From assembly GCA_964017045.1 (NCBI GenBank), contig OZ024802.1, forward strand, positions 33,215,802 through 33,279,801: a stretch of 64,000 nt of DNA. Direction: 5' to 3'. Positions 12,001-24,747 of the stretch are shown here, in pieces. Positions within the stretch are counted from its first letter, which is position 1, and each line of letters starts with the position of its first letter. The translations under genes and the position numbers were made by a program. This stretch comes from Omphiscola glabra (taxonomy: Eukaryota > Mollusca > Gastropoda > Lymnaeidae). Below the pieces are notes generated by a model, which worked only from the letters and a program-made list of their open reading frames with translations, did no database searches and had not been told where the DNA came from.

Positions 12001-14349
12001 GGCTGCTGTTCAGACGGAGAAATGTGGCGCGTGTGAGAAAACGGTGTACGCCATGGAGCGCCTGGAGATGAACAAACGGGTGTACCACAAAGCCTGTTTT
12101 AGGTGCACTCAATGCAAAGCTGTACTGACGTAAGGCCCCCCAGACCCTCTCTCAACCTCCCTCAATGATATTAAAAAGATGTCTGTTAGATATGTGTTAG
12201 TGCCATAGATTATCTGGAAGGTTTTAGTGCCCCTCCCATTGGTGATTTTTAGGCTTTGGGTTAGATTTTATGGTCGGGCATTGCCTGATGACTCCCGCGG
12301 CCAGTGTAAAACAGTGCTCCGCGAACCTTTTTTTCCCCTCATGAAAATTAGAATACTTATTATTTTAAAATATATTTTTAGAAGTGAAAAAAAACTTGTT
12401 AACCATAACAAATCTAAAATTCCACTCTTCAGTTTTTTTTAAGTGCATAACAAAGAATATCCTTAAAATAAAATGTTATATATTTCATTCCTTTAAGCTG
12501 AAAATAATTCCCTAACATATTCTCAGTTCATGATATTTAAATAGTATCCATAAAAAGTGATCTTCACAGTTCCAGCTTAGCATTTAATGCTTTTATTGGT
12601 TCTTAAGTTTACTTTGTTAATACTGGGTTAATTTTTTTTATAGAACATATATTTTACTTATAGTATAGACAGTTTTATATAATAATGTCATTTAAAATGT
12701 ATTTTTTCTTTTCAATTTTAATTTTTTTTGTTTACTCTTAATTTTGAAATGTAATTTTTTTTCTCATTAATAATTATTTAAAACATTTCTTCTCCCCCAA
12801 CTATTATGGGGACAGCACATTATTGATTTATTTTTTTGGTTAATTTGCTCACAACTTGCATGCCACTCATACTCCCCCATACACTGTTTGTCAAGTGTAC
12901 ATCAGCACTCACACACTAAACTTCCCATGTACTGGACCAGTCCAGCCAAATTTTTGTGTGTGCTTCTAATACCCAGTGGGCCTCATAACTTTGATCTAAC
13001 TTGTAGAAATTTGACAGTGCATGTAGTGGCCTACTAAAAAAAAAACATCCATGTGCTGACCTTCCAGTAGAGCATGGACTTAACTTTGCATGCTTTTAAC
13101 TTAAAACTGGTTTTCATCAGCCAAATATGTATTACATCACAACCATCATCATTGTTCTTAGATGTGAGCATGATGGGTAATGTAAATCTAGGAATAACAA
13201 AGCCAGGGGGCTCCCACCTCCCCTAGTCCCACCCCAAACTTGTTACTAGTCTCCCAGTAGTTGAGAACAGTTGCCAAACTGGGTCAACGCCTCCCCCAGG
13301 CTGCCCTTTCCCATTTGATTACTTTGGTCCATTGCTGCAAGTTAAAGTTGGCAATGTTAATGTGAACAGTTTATTTTCTATAACTTTGTAGAATTTCATC
13401 CACCAGCCAATCAAGAGATGCAGATTTCATCTTTATTTGTTTTAAGTATTTCTATCATTATCAGGAACACTCAAACAACAGACATACAATTCAGCTGTCA
13501 TGACATTCAAACAACAGACATACAATTCAGCTGTCATGACATTCAAACAACAGACATACAATTCATCTGTCATGACACTCAAACAACAGACATACAATTC
13601 AGCTGTCATGCCCCTCCCACAACAGACATACATTTCAGCTGTCATGACAACAGTCATTCATCTGACACCAAAATAAACTGACCCAGAGCTATCATGATGA
13701 AACAGTCTTAAAAAACAGTCCAATTAGTGCAATATGTGAAAATGTTCAATATCAAAAGAAACTATTGTAAATGAATGTAAAGTTGTTCCTACACAAGTAT
13801 CCCAGGTATGACAAGTCAACAAACATATGATTCACTGCATGGTGGCTCTGGTCAAATATCAAAAGGCAACTTGTCCATCACCTAAACTTTGTTCATCTAA
13901 TGAAAAAAACGTCCACCATCATATCCATTATGCGAACCCCCAAGACCTCACTCGTCAATCACCTCAACACTATCAATCATTTAGTCAGAGACCTTCAAAT
14001 ACCTGGTCACTTCCTCTATACCTCACATTCTTTGATAACTGTCTGTTCATGTCAAGATGACCCTAATTTACCCCTCAACAACTGATGCCGTGCAGAACCT
14101 TGTGAGATTTATATATTTACCAGAGAGTTTACATTGACCTTATTTTCACACATTCTTCCTATCAATTCCCACAGGCCAAAGACATTCGCAATTAATAACG
14201 ATGTCATCTTCTGTACCACCCACTACAAGCAGCTTTTTGCCACCAAAGGAAACTATGATGAAGGCTTTGGCCGGATGCAGCACAAGAAACGCTGGAGCAG
14301 TAATCCAAACCTTCATGAAAGGGAAGGGGAAGATGATGCCAAGTCCTAA
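9067..14349 (+). CDS. LIM-domain protein, EPLIN/LIMD2-like, 3' exons
   Basis: Three phase-consistent exons: 9067-9150 (acidic, [14 protein letters not shown]...), 11978-12129 and 14175-14349, ending in TAA. The second carries GRSKSMRA and the first half of a LIM domain (CGAC ... [11 protein letters not shown]). The third completes it ([10 protein letters not shown]) and adds the family signature [17 protein letters not shown] just after the domain. The zinc ligands C-x2-C, H-x2-C and C-x2-C, then C-x2-H are all present. EPLIN (LIMA1) and LIMD2 carry the same signature and a preceding RSKS-type segment; EPLIN bundles actin and links adhesion to the cytoskeleton. Here the protein ends soon after the LIM domain, as in LIMD2, whereas vertebrate EPLIN continues much further. 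Exact orthology is undecided; LIM identity is firm. Introns of 2.8 and 2.0 kb hold AT-rich DNA and a 36-bp minisatellite. Confidence 0.85.
13471..13650. repeat. Minisatellite, 36-bp unit, 5 copies, in a LIM-gene intron
   Basis: Copies start near 13471, 13507 and 13543. Because 36 is a multiple of three, the plus strand stays open and would encode the 12-mer [12 protein letters not shown] repeatedly. No splice signals join it to the LIM exons, so I treat it as intronic. Confidence 0.88.
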
Positions 14350-17300
14350 ATTTTGTCCACCTAGTATTTTACTCAACTTTGTATTATTGATGCTAGTTAA
14401 TTTTTCAAATGGGTGAGCTCTTAGTCTTTTGCTCTATATTCACAGCAGCACAAAGTTTATTACCAAAAACGCTGCTATTGGACTCTCTAACTAGTCAATT
14501 TCTATGGAAGAACTACATGAAATATTAAGAACTGAATAGTAGGCCAGTGGCTTGCTTAACTCATTCCCTAGGCAGTGCTACTTCTGTACTTCATTTATTT
14601 TCCTGAGAAAAGGGAAGTAACTCAGTTTTGAAATTGATTTAAATTTTTAAAATATTTTTTAAGCTTCTAATTCTAAATATTAATAAATGTTAATGAATTA
14701 AGGACGAATGCATCAAAGAATGAATAAGGTTTATTAAAAAATATATTAGCAGCAAAAAAATAATGAACAATGGCAAAAAATTCTATTTTTAGCTCCTCAG
14801 ACGAACACATGCTAGATATAGATGCGCCGCCGTACTAAAGCACACGTAGTTTAAAAGTGAAATAAGATAAAAACATCCGGTTTTTAAATTAAAATCCTTG
14901 CAGAATAACGCCATCGCTGGAAGTCTCGATGGATGCAAGATTTCATTGCTATTTTTAACTAAAAATGAGAAAGGTGTTTCGCTATGCGCAGGGAAGCATT
15001 TGGGTGCATCCGTCGGAACCTTCAAAGGACACATATAGTCGCAGCTGTCGGGAATGAGTTAACTGACAATGATGTTACCCTACCTGGAAAACCTTAAAGA
15101 ATTAACAGAGCCTTTGCTATTAGTGATTGTTTATGAATAGGACAACACACACATTTTTTAAACTTATGTTTAATGGACTAATAAGTTCCACCAAGTTTCA
15201 TTTTATAAAACAAACAAAAGCATTCAATTTGTAATTAAAATTGATGAAACAATTGTTATTAAATTAAAATTGTCTCCCTACTGGTACAGCAAATATAAAC
15301 AGGAAAACTATGAGCTCAGCCCTGGCCCTTTCTTTTTTTTTAAATAGTCATCCAAATGGTGTGGTCATGTATAAAAATGTAACTTACATTGGATGGCTCT
15401 TTCAGGGGTCTAGGTAAAATGTCAGTGAACCTTGACCACATATGATTGTAAGGATGTGATGTGTGTCCACGGACATATTTAACTGAGGTATTATTGTTAA
15501 TGTTGAAACAACATTGTTGAAATTGCTAGTACTAAATTTCATGTATATTTTTATATATTTAAAACAATTGCTGAGTCTCTAAACTCAGCTGATAGCTTAG
15601 AGAACTATTATGAACTATAGAGAATGATGTATTTTAGGCCTGACATTTATCAAATATAATCTAGCCTCCCTCACCCCCCCAAACCTGGCATATAAAGGGG
15701 TAATGAAAAAATAAAAATTTTCTTTCAAACCTTGTGTGTATAGTGTAAATAGAGATTTGCTCATTAGAAGCTGAACAAAGACTTAGTACGTGGAAAATTA
15801 TCTGTGTTTATGACGGGGTAGATTTACTCTTGCAGCTGCAAACCACCTTTTGCTAAAAGCAGCATTTGTCAACCCCCAGCAAGAATACTAGATAAAAGAT
15901 TTCATCTCAAGGGTAGGTGACATGTTTTGTTATTTAGGCTCACCGCACAAATAAGTATTATGAAAACATGTGAGCTGCCGCTGTAGGTAACACCCTCTGC
16001 CAAGCACAAGTTAAGTCAGCTAGCCAGTTACTGCATGACATGGTCGATCTAACAATGCTAGAAAGATAAAGTCAATCAAAATTATGGGGAGTCCAATCTG
16101 GCAGCAAGAAACTGACCGACTTGTAAATGCCAGGATAGATATTTTTTTAAATAAAAGTCCTGCTGTTGAGTAATACCAGAGCTTTGTCTGGGGACCTACA
16201 GTTGCCTAATTAGAAATGTTTGTTGTATAAACAGATTTAATCCTTGAGGAGTACTCTTTGTGTGCATTTGTTAAGAGTTATTGTATTAAGCTATTGCATC
16301 AGTTTGAGCTATGAACAATTAATATTGGACATTCATGAATAAGTACATTTTTGTTTTTACTTTTAACTTCTAAATGTAGCATTTATTTATTTCCTGTGAT
16401 GTTTTGTTTTAAATGGACATTTTTAGTTAGAACCATGGACTTGAAAAAAAAGGCATTGCTCTGTGCCTGTTATTTGTGGCATTTTTGTAAATAGCATGAC
16501 TTTGTATCCATCTAGGTATTTATTTTACAATCATCTGGAGAAACGGAAGGGGTGGGCGATCATCAGCAACTTTAATAAAAATAGTCAAAATATCTTTTTC
16601 TTACTTTATAAAAAAGAGAACTAAAATCAAAATACAAAGAGGTGCCTTTTGATCGTGTGTTTAAATGCAAAGTCTTCAAAATTTATGTTTTTGTTTACTC
16701 TAAGGTTATGGAGTATATCAGTATGACTGTACCACTTTAAGTTTTGTCTGGTCTGTTTTTATACATTATTGGGTTTATTTATTTATGAAAGACACCTGAA
16801 GTTCTTTTGGTGGCAAATAGTTGGTTCAGCTTTTACATTTTTTTCTTTTCTTGTATTTTGTTCATCATCATATTATTTCAGTCTGTATCTTATGATGTTG
16901 AATTTTGATACATTAGCTGCATGGGGAAGATGGAAGACAGCTTCCTGACACAAGTGTAGGCAGCCAGGTATTCCTAGGCACTGCCACACACGAGGCAGTG
17001 ATGCCTGGCTCTCCTGTTACAAAAGATTGATCCATACAGCATAATTTTATTGTGTACTTCCAAATTACTTTATTTCTTCAATATATGGTTTCATCAGCTA
17101 ATTATGTACTTGTGTATATAATACACATACACTTGTGTATTATTTTAGGGATAATCTGGGATGGGTGCTACACAGATTTTAACAACTAACAAATTTCAAA
17201 ACCAGGAAAGTAAAGGTTTGACTTTGTATAGTATACAAATTTTTGTTGGGTGAGAAACATGTTTACAGATTTTGTATTATAGCAATACTAGCTTAGCTTT

Positions 17301-18588
17301 AGTAGGGCTGATGCTCATCATATCAGGAAAATCCATTTATTGCACTTATCCTTTACAATGTACTGATTATTTGTTTAATATAACTAAGAAGGTGTGAGGA
17401 GGGTGACCCTATGTTGTAAAGCTCTGTGAATGCTGAGATGGGTGCAAGAACAGGTTGAGCACAGGGCTAGAGATGAGCTTGTGTTCAAGGTTTAATGGAG
17501 AGATTGTTGCTGCTGCTGTCCTAATGGTTATCTGGAACATTGTTGGGTAGTAAGCATATGTAAGTTCCTGATACAGTCATACTGAGTGAAAAAAAGGTTC
17601 ACACATTTTAAAGTTATTTATTTTTCTTTTTAATGTACACTTGAAATTTAAGTTAGTATAAAATTTACCATCTTTTTGTTTTGCTTGTTTCACACTTGTA
17701 ATGATTCATCTTTCAATCATTTGAGTCAAATCTTGCTCAGAGCTCTCACCTCAATCTGCATAATCAAAAATTCCCAGATGGCAAGAGGCTGCTCATATTT
17801 GTGTATTTTTTGTGTTCATATTTCTGTACTTGCATGCTTCATTTTGACATCCAGTTGTTGTCATGATACATTTAAGATCTCATGCACCGAATGAGTTTTC
17901 AAATAATTGTTTGCAATTGTATTTCTTAAAGAATATTTTAAAAAGGCTATTTTTACAAATCAATTAGCTATAGAAGCAAACAACTTGACTTGTTTTGGTC
18001 CATTTAGTTTGGAAAGATCAAGTGTTTGAAAGCAGAAGCACAAAATAGCAGCAATGTTTGTTGTCATCACATGTAGTTTCTCAATCCTATCAATTCTTAT
18101 TTTTGTATCAACTATAATGCATTCTTTATAATTACTGCAAATAAACATTGACATAAGCTTGATTCTGATGTGCTTTCATTTAATTGACTGTGAGGTATAA
18201 ACAGCTGTAAGAATTGGTATAATACCTTTAGTAGCAATATTACTTCAAAGAAGTCAGTGTAGTTTGTAAAATTTAATGGTCTCAATGATAGGTTGTTTTT
18301 ATTAAACCTTGATAACCAAGTAAATATTTTTTTAACTTCCAAAAATAATCAAAATGAAGTTGTTTCAACTTTTGACTTATTTTGAACCATACCATGTAAC
18401 AGCTTAAGGCAAATTTTTAAGTTGATTACCTGGTGCAAAAGTGAATCCAGCACATGGAAAACATCAAGAAATTACTCTAAGCTTACATATTATATTAAAG
18501 AAATCATCACTGATGCACCACACTCTGATGTACCACACACATTTCTTTCTAGAGGGAAACTGTATAAATACAGGTTAGACATTAAAAT
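14350..18588. other. 3' flank of the LIM gene, no gene recognised
   Basis: This is AT-rich DNA immediately after the LIM stop codon. Part must be 3' UTR. AATAAA-type signals are frequent (for example TTTAATAAAAATAG near 16573), so the polyadenylation site cannot be chosen by eye. Short open frames on both strands lack domains and splice context. The one structured segment is the hairpin at 16962-17010. Confidence 0.5.
16962..17010 (+). other. Imperfect inverted repeat able to form a hairpin
   Basis: AGCCAGG at 16962 and CACTGCC at 16979 face GGCAGTG at 16994 and CCTGGCT at 17004, with an 8-nt loop (ACACACGA) and an asymmetric bulge. The stem is about 17 bp. It could be a structured 3' UTR element or a short precursor-like hairpin. 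It is shorter than a usual miRNA precursor and no function is claimed. Confidence 0.35.
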
Positions 18589-19890
18589 ATGAAATGTTTA
18601 CCGTGGCCCAAATCATGGACCCTATCGCTCATCATCACCCTCCCCAAGAAAGGTAACCTACAGCTTTGCCTAAACTGTCGCACCATTAGCCTAATAAGCC
18701 ACCCAAGCAAGATCATACTGAACAGACTAAGACCATATGACGACAGAATCATTCAGGCAAAGACGTGGCACTACTGAGCAGATCCTAAACCTCCGGATAC
18801 TTTGTGAGAAATATGCTCAACACCAAAAAACCTATACCACGTCTTTGTGGATTTCAAGAAGGCCTTCGACAGGGTTTGGCATGCTGCTTCATGGGCCACC
18901 ATGAGGCACTACAACATCAACACAAACAGAATGATAAGAAGCCTCTATGATAAGGCCACCAGTGCGTTGGTTGGAGTACGACAAGGCTGCTTGCTCTCCC
19001 CCACCCTGTTAAACATCTTAGAGAGAATCTGGAAACGTATGTAGGGACAGTCAGCATTGGTGGCAGAACAATCACCAACATACACTTTTCAGATGACATA
19101 GACGGACTGGCTGGAAGAGAAGAAGAGCTAGCCAACCTAGTAAAGAGTCTCAACAAGACTTCATCGTCCTTTGGCATGCAAATCAGTGCAGAAAAGACAA
19201 AAATGATGACGATTAGCATCACTGGCCTCACCACTTAAATTAAGGTCGGTGAGGAAAGATTAGAGACAGTTGGCAGCTTCAAGTACCTCGGAGCAATAGT
19301 TTCGGAAGAAGGCTCCAAGCCCGAATTGATGGCCAGGATTGCGCAGACCACAACAGCACTAAAGAGGCTCAATAAAATATGGAACGACAAAAATATAGCC
19401 CCCAGCACCAAAATCTGGCTGATGCGCTCATTAATCCTTTCCATTTTCTTAGATGCCTGTGAGTCCTGGACATTAACAGCAGAACTTGAAAGGAAAATAA
19501 AGGCGACGGAGATGAGATGTTTCAGAGGCATTCTTGGCATCTGCTATAGAGACCATATCACCAATGAACAAGTGAAAAAAAGGAATCGTCAAGCAATTGG
19601 GCAGTACGATGACCTCCTGGTGTCTGTAAAAAAGCGCAAACGTGAATGGTATGGCCACATGACCAGAAAACAAGGGCTCGCCAAAGAAATTTTGCAGGGC
19701 ACTACTAGAGGAGGAAGAAGAAGAGGAAGACAGAGAAAAATATTGGAAGATAACATCAAAGAATGGACGGGATTACAACTAGGCGATGCTATGCATAGGG
19801 CAGGAGACCGAGAGGAATGGAGAAGAATAGTTATTATGTCATCTGTGGCGCCCCAACGGTCGAAGGACTACGGGACATGATGATGATGAT
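18589..19890 (+). pseudogene. Non-LTR retrotransposon (LINE) reverse transcriptase relic
   Basis: Plus-strand frames read in order: a thumb/finger segment (SLIITLPKKGNLQLC, then RTISLISHPSK), the palm motif FVDFKKAFDRVW, GVRQGCLLSPTLLN, a degenerate catalytic box (HFSDDIDG in place of the usual FADD), EISAEKTK-like residues, FKYLGAIVSEEG and then a 184-codon C-terminal frame from 19326. That frame includes SWTL, WYGHMTR and an arginine-rich GGRRRGRQRK segment and ends in QRSKDYGT. Stops and deletions occur near 18775 and 19040, and the endonuclease domain is absent. The copy ends in a (TGA)n/(ATG)n tail at 19878-19890, as in several microsatellite-tailed LINE clades. It is dead, and antisense to the adjacent BPL_N gene. 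Confidence 0.85.
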
Positions 19891-19896
19891 GGCAAT

Positions 19897-22800
19897 TCAG
19901 GCAAAATTTAAAGTCAACAATTGCACAAGTGATTTAAAGGCATTAATTTGATTCTGTCGGCTGGCATTAAACATTTCTTGTAAGCGTTCAAGGCTAGGAT
20001 CAGATTTTATCAAAGAGCTGACATCATATTCCAAATGTACACCTGACAATACAGTACGACCTGCACCGACCATAGTGTAGACTATAGCTGAAGGTGTCCC
20101 TGGAATTGCACCAAATACAGCCACCTTTAACACAGTTTTAACATTGCTTCCTGGCTTTGGTGGGTTGCTAGGATAAAAAGCACCACCCCCATCAATCATA
20201 CAATGAAATGATCCACTGAAAGTGTCTGTGTGGAATGTGACAGGTGATGCATGAAGTCCTTTGTTTGTACCATATTGAAAGCCTGGATACACAGGTCCTC
20301 TACCAATACCTTAAATAAAAGAAAATAAAAGAAATGTAAATCTTGAGGGATAAACTTAAAAATTAAATTTTATTAGTGAATAAATAAATTATTTCCTAAC
20401 TTTTAAATATAAAGAAGATAATTGTTAAAAATCTTGTTTGTGATGAAATTAGGTATATGGCAAACAAGTAGCAAGTTTTTATTTTTTAAAATCATTGCAC
20501 TTAATCTTCAAATTATTTTTTTTTAAATAATGGTATTCCAAATTACAGAAATGGATTAAGTCTGAAATTAGTGGGGAAAAGTCTGAATCTTGGCAGTGAA
20601 AAGTTTACTACATGGGTTTTGTTTGTATTGCAACTAACAAAGAAATAAATAAAATCCTGAATTGAATAAATAATTATTATTTTCAACAAATGAATAAATT
20701 GAGTCAATTTCTGAGATATAGGCCTACTGAGCTGTTTAAACAATTATTTGTACCTGGAAAAAATCTTAATTCCCTTTCTGAAAATTTCTCCAAGGGTCCA
20801 CCTTTGTCAAATTCAATAAAATCACAACCAAAGTATCCGCCCGCACCCAAGCCAAGATAAGAGCCACCTGAGAGAACATAATCTCTCAGATTCCTCAAGC
20901 CTATTTCTCCTAGAGCTGAGGCAAACCCAGTCGTATAGCCAGACCCAAAGGCAATTAAGGCAGCACCTTTCAACTTAGAACCTGAGAAAATTGACAAATA
21001 AATGTGACAATAACCACCCATAAATGAGAAAGAAACAGTTAATAATTAATTTTGATTTCAAGTAATATTGCATTTATATGACAGGAACAAATCCTTATAA
21101 CTTATAAATATGTTTACCCCCAATCTTGGTCCTGGGGCCACAGGCTCAAAAAGATCTGCAATGAATTCATGATTAGATTTTCTTTTCCTTCAAACGTTAC
21201 CTTGCGCACTGTCTTCAAACCTTAACAACACATTCAATAGCCTTTATATAATTTATGGTACAATCTACAGACTTGTAAAAGCTAGGATAAAAATAAGTGG
21301 GCTTAGTGAAAGTTAGTGTTAGTGGGTAAAAATCATTACTATTTTACAGGTAATTATTTTAGTTGGACAGAGTAACGCATATGAAACAAGGTTAATTTTT
21401 GCAATCTCTGTCGCTATTATTAGTAATTATTTTTTTATTAAAGTGTAAAGCATGCAAAAGGCATAGGCTACTATTTATTATTTCTAATAATATAAAAGTA
21501 AAAGAAATTAATAGTTATTAAACAAAAAACTTGAATAATATTAAAAAGCAGTAAGAAATTGTGTCTGTTCAGGATATGAATATGATTAGATGTTATTTCT
21601 AGGTTTCATTCAGACACAAGAGAAAATGTTAATTTCCATCGACAAGGAGGCATGTTTGGAAAAAGTATAGAGAGATTGTAGATTTATAAAAAAGATCAAG
21701 CAGTTTGAAGAGCAGTCTAAATAGAAAATGATAGACAGAACATCCCCATTACCTTTTAAAATTAAATTTCACATATCCCAGTACTGTTATTAGTCTTATT
21801 GGTGATATTTACCGTAGTTTTTATTTATAATCTTATTCAACAAAAAAGACTTCTACTAAACTTTCTAAAATATAAGAATTGATTTAAAATTTAACTTAAG
21901 CATATAATTCATTAAAATACAATTAACATTAATAATAATATGTTGTTTTTTTTTCCTTTACAAATATTAATTTTTCCTTTTTACTGTTTGTTTTTCTTAA
22001 CATACCCTCATATAAATATTTTAAAAAAATAATAGTCTTGATGCTATATAAAAGTTTTGATGTTTATTTTGTTGTATATTGCATTGATAATGTGTCCTGA
22101 AAATCTGGTAGCATTATCTCTTAAAATAAAGAAGTTTTGAGCAAAATAAGGCAGAAATTTGGAAAGTGGGTCACACGTTTTTTTAGTTAAATACAAAGAT
22201 AAATAAGGAGGGTTTAAAAAATCACCAAAAAAATCATAACTCCACTTCTATAAAAGATAGAAAGATGAAATTGGTGTTTTTGTAAACCTTATAGCTAGCC
22301 CTTTAAAATGGTGCATCATTTATTTCAATATGACAATATTTAAAATTTCTGTCAAAGTACCTATATTAAGTATTATTAATGATTTTGTATGCCTGGTGGG
22401 GATCAAGCCAGGGTACATAGTCATGGTAGCCTGCACTACATTTATTCTAGTAATCATTCATACATAAATTATTGTGTCTACTGTAGTCTACATACCGAGG
22501 TCAATTTAGATTGTTAAATCGCCTGTTAGCAAAATATTAGCTTTCCAGGCCTGCTTGCATAGTGAATAATAATTAATATGGTAAATTCGCATGGCCGCCA
22601 ACTTGATTGCTGTGACCCGTAAAATTAAAATTAAGAATAAAACGTTAAAAAATAATGAAAAAATGGCCTAAATGACTAAATTACTAAATGTATCCCTAAA
22701 CCTAACCTGAACCCTAAATCTATCCCTAACTAACCTGAACCAAAATCTATCCCTAAACCTAACCTAATGTCTAATGAAATGCGGTACGATCTATCTTAAT

Positions 22801-23111
22801 TAGCCATTAAAGAATTAAGATTAATATTTGTTAAATTACTATTTACCATTAATGATTTCCTCAGGACTAATAAATTGTATGACGTCATGTTTCTCACTAT
22901 CCAGACAAGTGTGTAACGCTTGTAAAAGCTGGTTGCACCCGTGTTCATTTGCTCCCAATCCATTGTAAACATACACGTCAAATTTGAGTTTCTCAGAATA
23001 AGTTGGCTTAGCGTTAGACATACTAATTTTAGTTTTTCTAACAGCATTGGCTTTTGTAATAAAATGTTTCAAGTTCAACCTCAATGCCCTCATATAATAT
23101 GAAACCTTCAT
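19897..23111 (-). CDS. BPL_N-domain (glutamine-amidotransferase-like) protein
   Basis: Three exons on the minus strand, 23111-22847, 20981-20754 and 20309-19897, join in consistent phase to give 301 residues. The fold begins with KFDVYVYNGLGA (about 46-57). Conserved blocks of the N-terminal domain of fungal biotin-protein ligases follow: GGSYLGLGAGGYFG (127-140), ELRFFPGIGRGPVYPGF, MIDGGGAFY and AIVYTMVGAG ... LSGVHLEYD. In class I amidotransferase-like folds the block is normally SYLGFCAGGY, with Cys as nucleophile; here that position is Gly134 (GGT, one base from TGT). His256 and Glu258 of the C-terminal dyad remain. The usual PGG loop reads FGSG. No ligase domain follows, so this is a stand-alone BPL_N protein, possibly a pseudoenzyme. 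Met31 is an alternative start. Introns are 445 and 1865 bp; the larger holds a CCTAAACCTAACC-type repeat, a common MITE motif. Confidence 0.85.
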
Positions 23112-24087
23112 TGAAGGGCACGACGCATGGAGACGCTACCCCGCCCATTCTATTGTTCTAATAATAATAGTAATACTAAGTAATACCAACGATAAACCCG
23201 TTAACCAGGTTTAATGAATTCCTTTAGCTTTAAAGATTAAATTTCATATTGCTTCCTGACCCTGATCCTATCATCTTTTCGTTTCGTTTTTGAATTATTT
23301 TTAAATTGTTTTTTTAAAGGGAAGATCAGTGATAAAATTGCGAATTTTTCTTACACTTACTACAGGGGAGTCTACTATAATATTAATTAGACTAAGACAA
23401 ATCTTGTTTTTACTTTGCAGTTATTTTGCGATCATTAGGACTAGCTAGTATTTTTCCTCATTTTGTTTTTACTCCATGAACTCCATGTGTTGAAGGTATT
23501 ATACGCAGTGTAAAACACTTGTAATGAAGTTCCATGAGGTAAAAATTAATTTTAAATTTTATTTTTCTAGAAACATTTTTGAATTTGGGACCGCCGTTCT
23601 GAGGAGTGCCGAATTAGGTTTCATGTCCATGAATCAGAATGAATGAATCGTTGAATCATTGAATGTTCGTTATGTCGAATGAGGAGTCCAAGTCGATCTC
23701 CAGGGCTTCATGATGTCATGTCATCATGATGAATTGACATTGAATCACAGTCATACCATAACTCAGATATTTAATAACTAGTACAATAGTTATTTATGAA
23801 AATGAAGGGCGTATATCAGTATATCTGTATAATACTTATGTGGACTTATCTATGCCTTTAACTTTAAACAACATTTGATGTTTATTTATTTAATCATTCA
23901 TTTAGTTAGTAAATTTTAGGCCTAGTTAAAATTGTTTTTAAGTCTAGATTAAAATAAAATTTAGAGTGTGGTAAGTTCAATAAAAAGACAGTGAAGTGCA
24001 GAGTGCAGCAGAGGTTCCCCAAACTGTCACCCCCCCCCCCCATTTTTAAAATTTAATAATGTAAATTGTATATATGCCACATTATAG

Positions 24088-24300
24088 TGGGTGCTGGGTG
24101 GCAGAGCGGTCTAAACTGAGTCATTCCAAAAAGCTGGTGGTTCAATCCTCACCAAAGGCTACACAGGCAAAAGCATCCCAAAAACCATGGACCACCGAGA
24201 AAAATCCTAGGCCGTTGAGAAAAATCCCAGGCATTGTGACACGTGATTTCGCTCTGTGAAATCTACACCATCCTGTGAAATCTGTCTAATCCATAAAAAA
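24088..24300 (+). mobile_element. tRNA-derived SINE
   Basis: The head resembles a tRNA gene: an A-box-like GGGTGGCAGAGCGG at 24096 and a near-consensus B box GGTTCAATCC at 24139, spaced as in RNA polymerase III promoters. The tRNA fold is degraded and no anticodon arm can be assigned. The body after 24155 is not tRNA-like, so this is a SINE rather than a functional tRNA. The right end is uncertain. Confidence 0.6.
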
Positions 24301-24409
24301 ATTATAAATGGCTGCTAATGATAATGCAGATCGCACTTTACAATTACAGGAATTAATATTTTTGGGACCTTTCTTAATACATTGTGTTTGCATATAATAA
24401 ATTCCCACA

Positions 24410-24747
24410 CGTTATAAGACTACCCCTCTTCCAACACACACCAAATAAAAATTAAAAAACATCAGATTTGATATCAATATGGTATTTTTAATTCAAATGC
24501 TTATGACATGCAGGTACTTAGCGGGAAAACATAAGGCTTTTTGTCATCAAACATGTAAACATAAAACAGTGCAAGTGGATTAAACTTTTCCTAATTCACT
24601 CTAAAGCTGTTTACTAAGTTGTCAACCAAACTGGAACTTGAGGGCGCCAGTCCCTGAAGTTTCAGCACGCCTTATACCAGCTTATAAGACGACCCCTGGT
24701 GTAAAAGATTTTCAAAAGTTGTCTTATATGCCAGAAAATACAGTATT
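24410..24747. mobile_element. Degenerate non-autonomous DNA transposon
   Basis: Facing motifs TTATAAGACTACCCC near 24413 and TTATAAGACGACCCC near 24683, followed by GTCTTATATGCCAGAAAATA and CAGTA, resemble a MITE family common in animals whose ends read TACNGTATTTTC and TATAAGACGACCCC. The left terminus is worn and no target-site duplication is clear. Confidence 0.35.

Noticed and set aside
22680..22770. Interstitial telomere repeat
   Set aside because: CCTAAACCTAACC motifs are irregular and mixed with CCTGAACCAAAATCTATCC; they lack the TTAGGG hexamer period and look like a MITE internal repeat.
24088..24160. Functional tRNA gene
   Set aside because: A and B boxes are present but the cloverleaf and anticodon arm are degraded and a SINE body follows.
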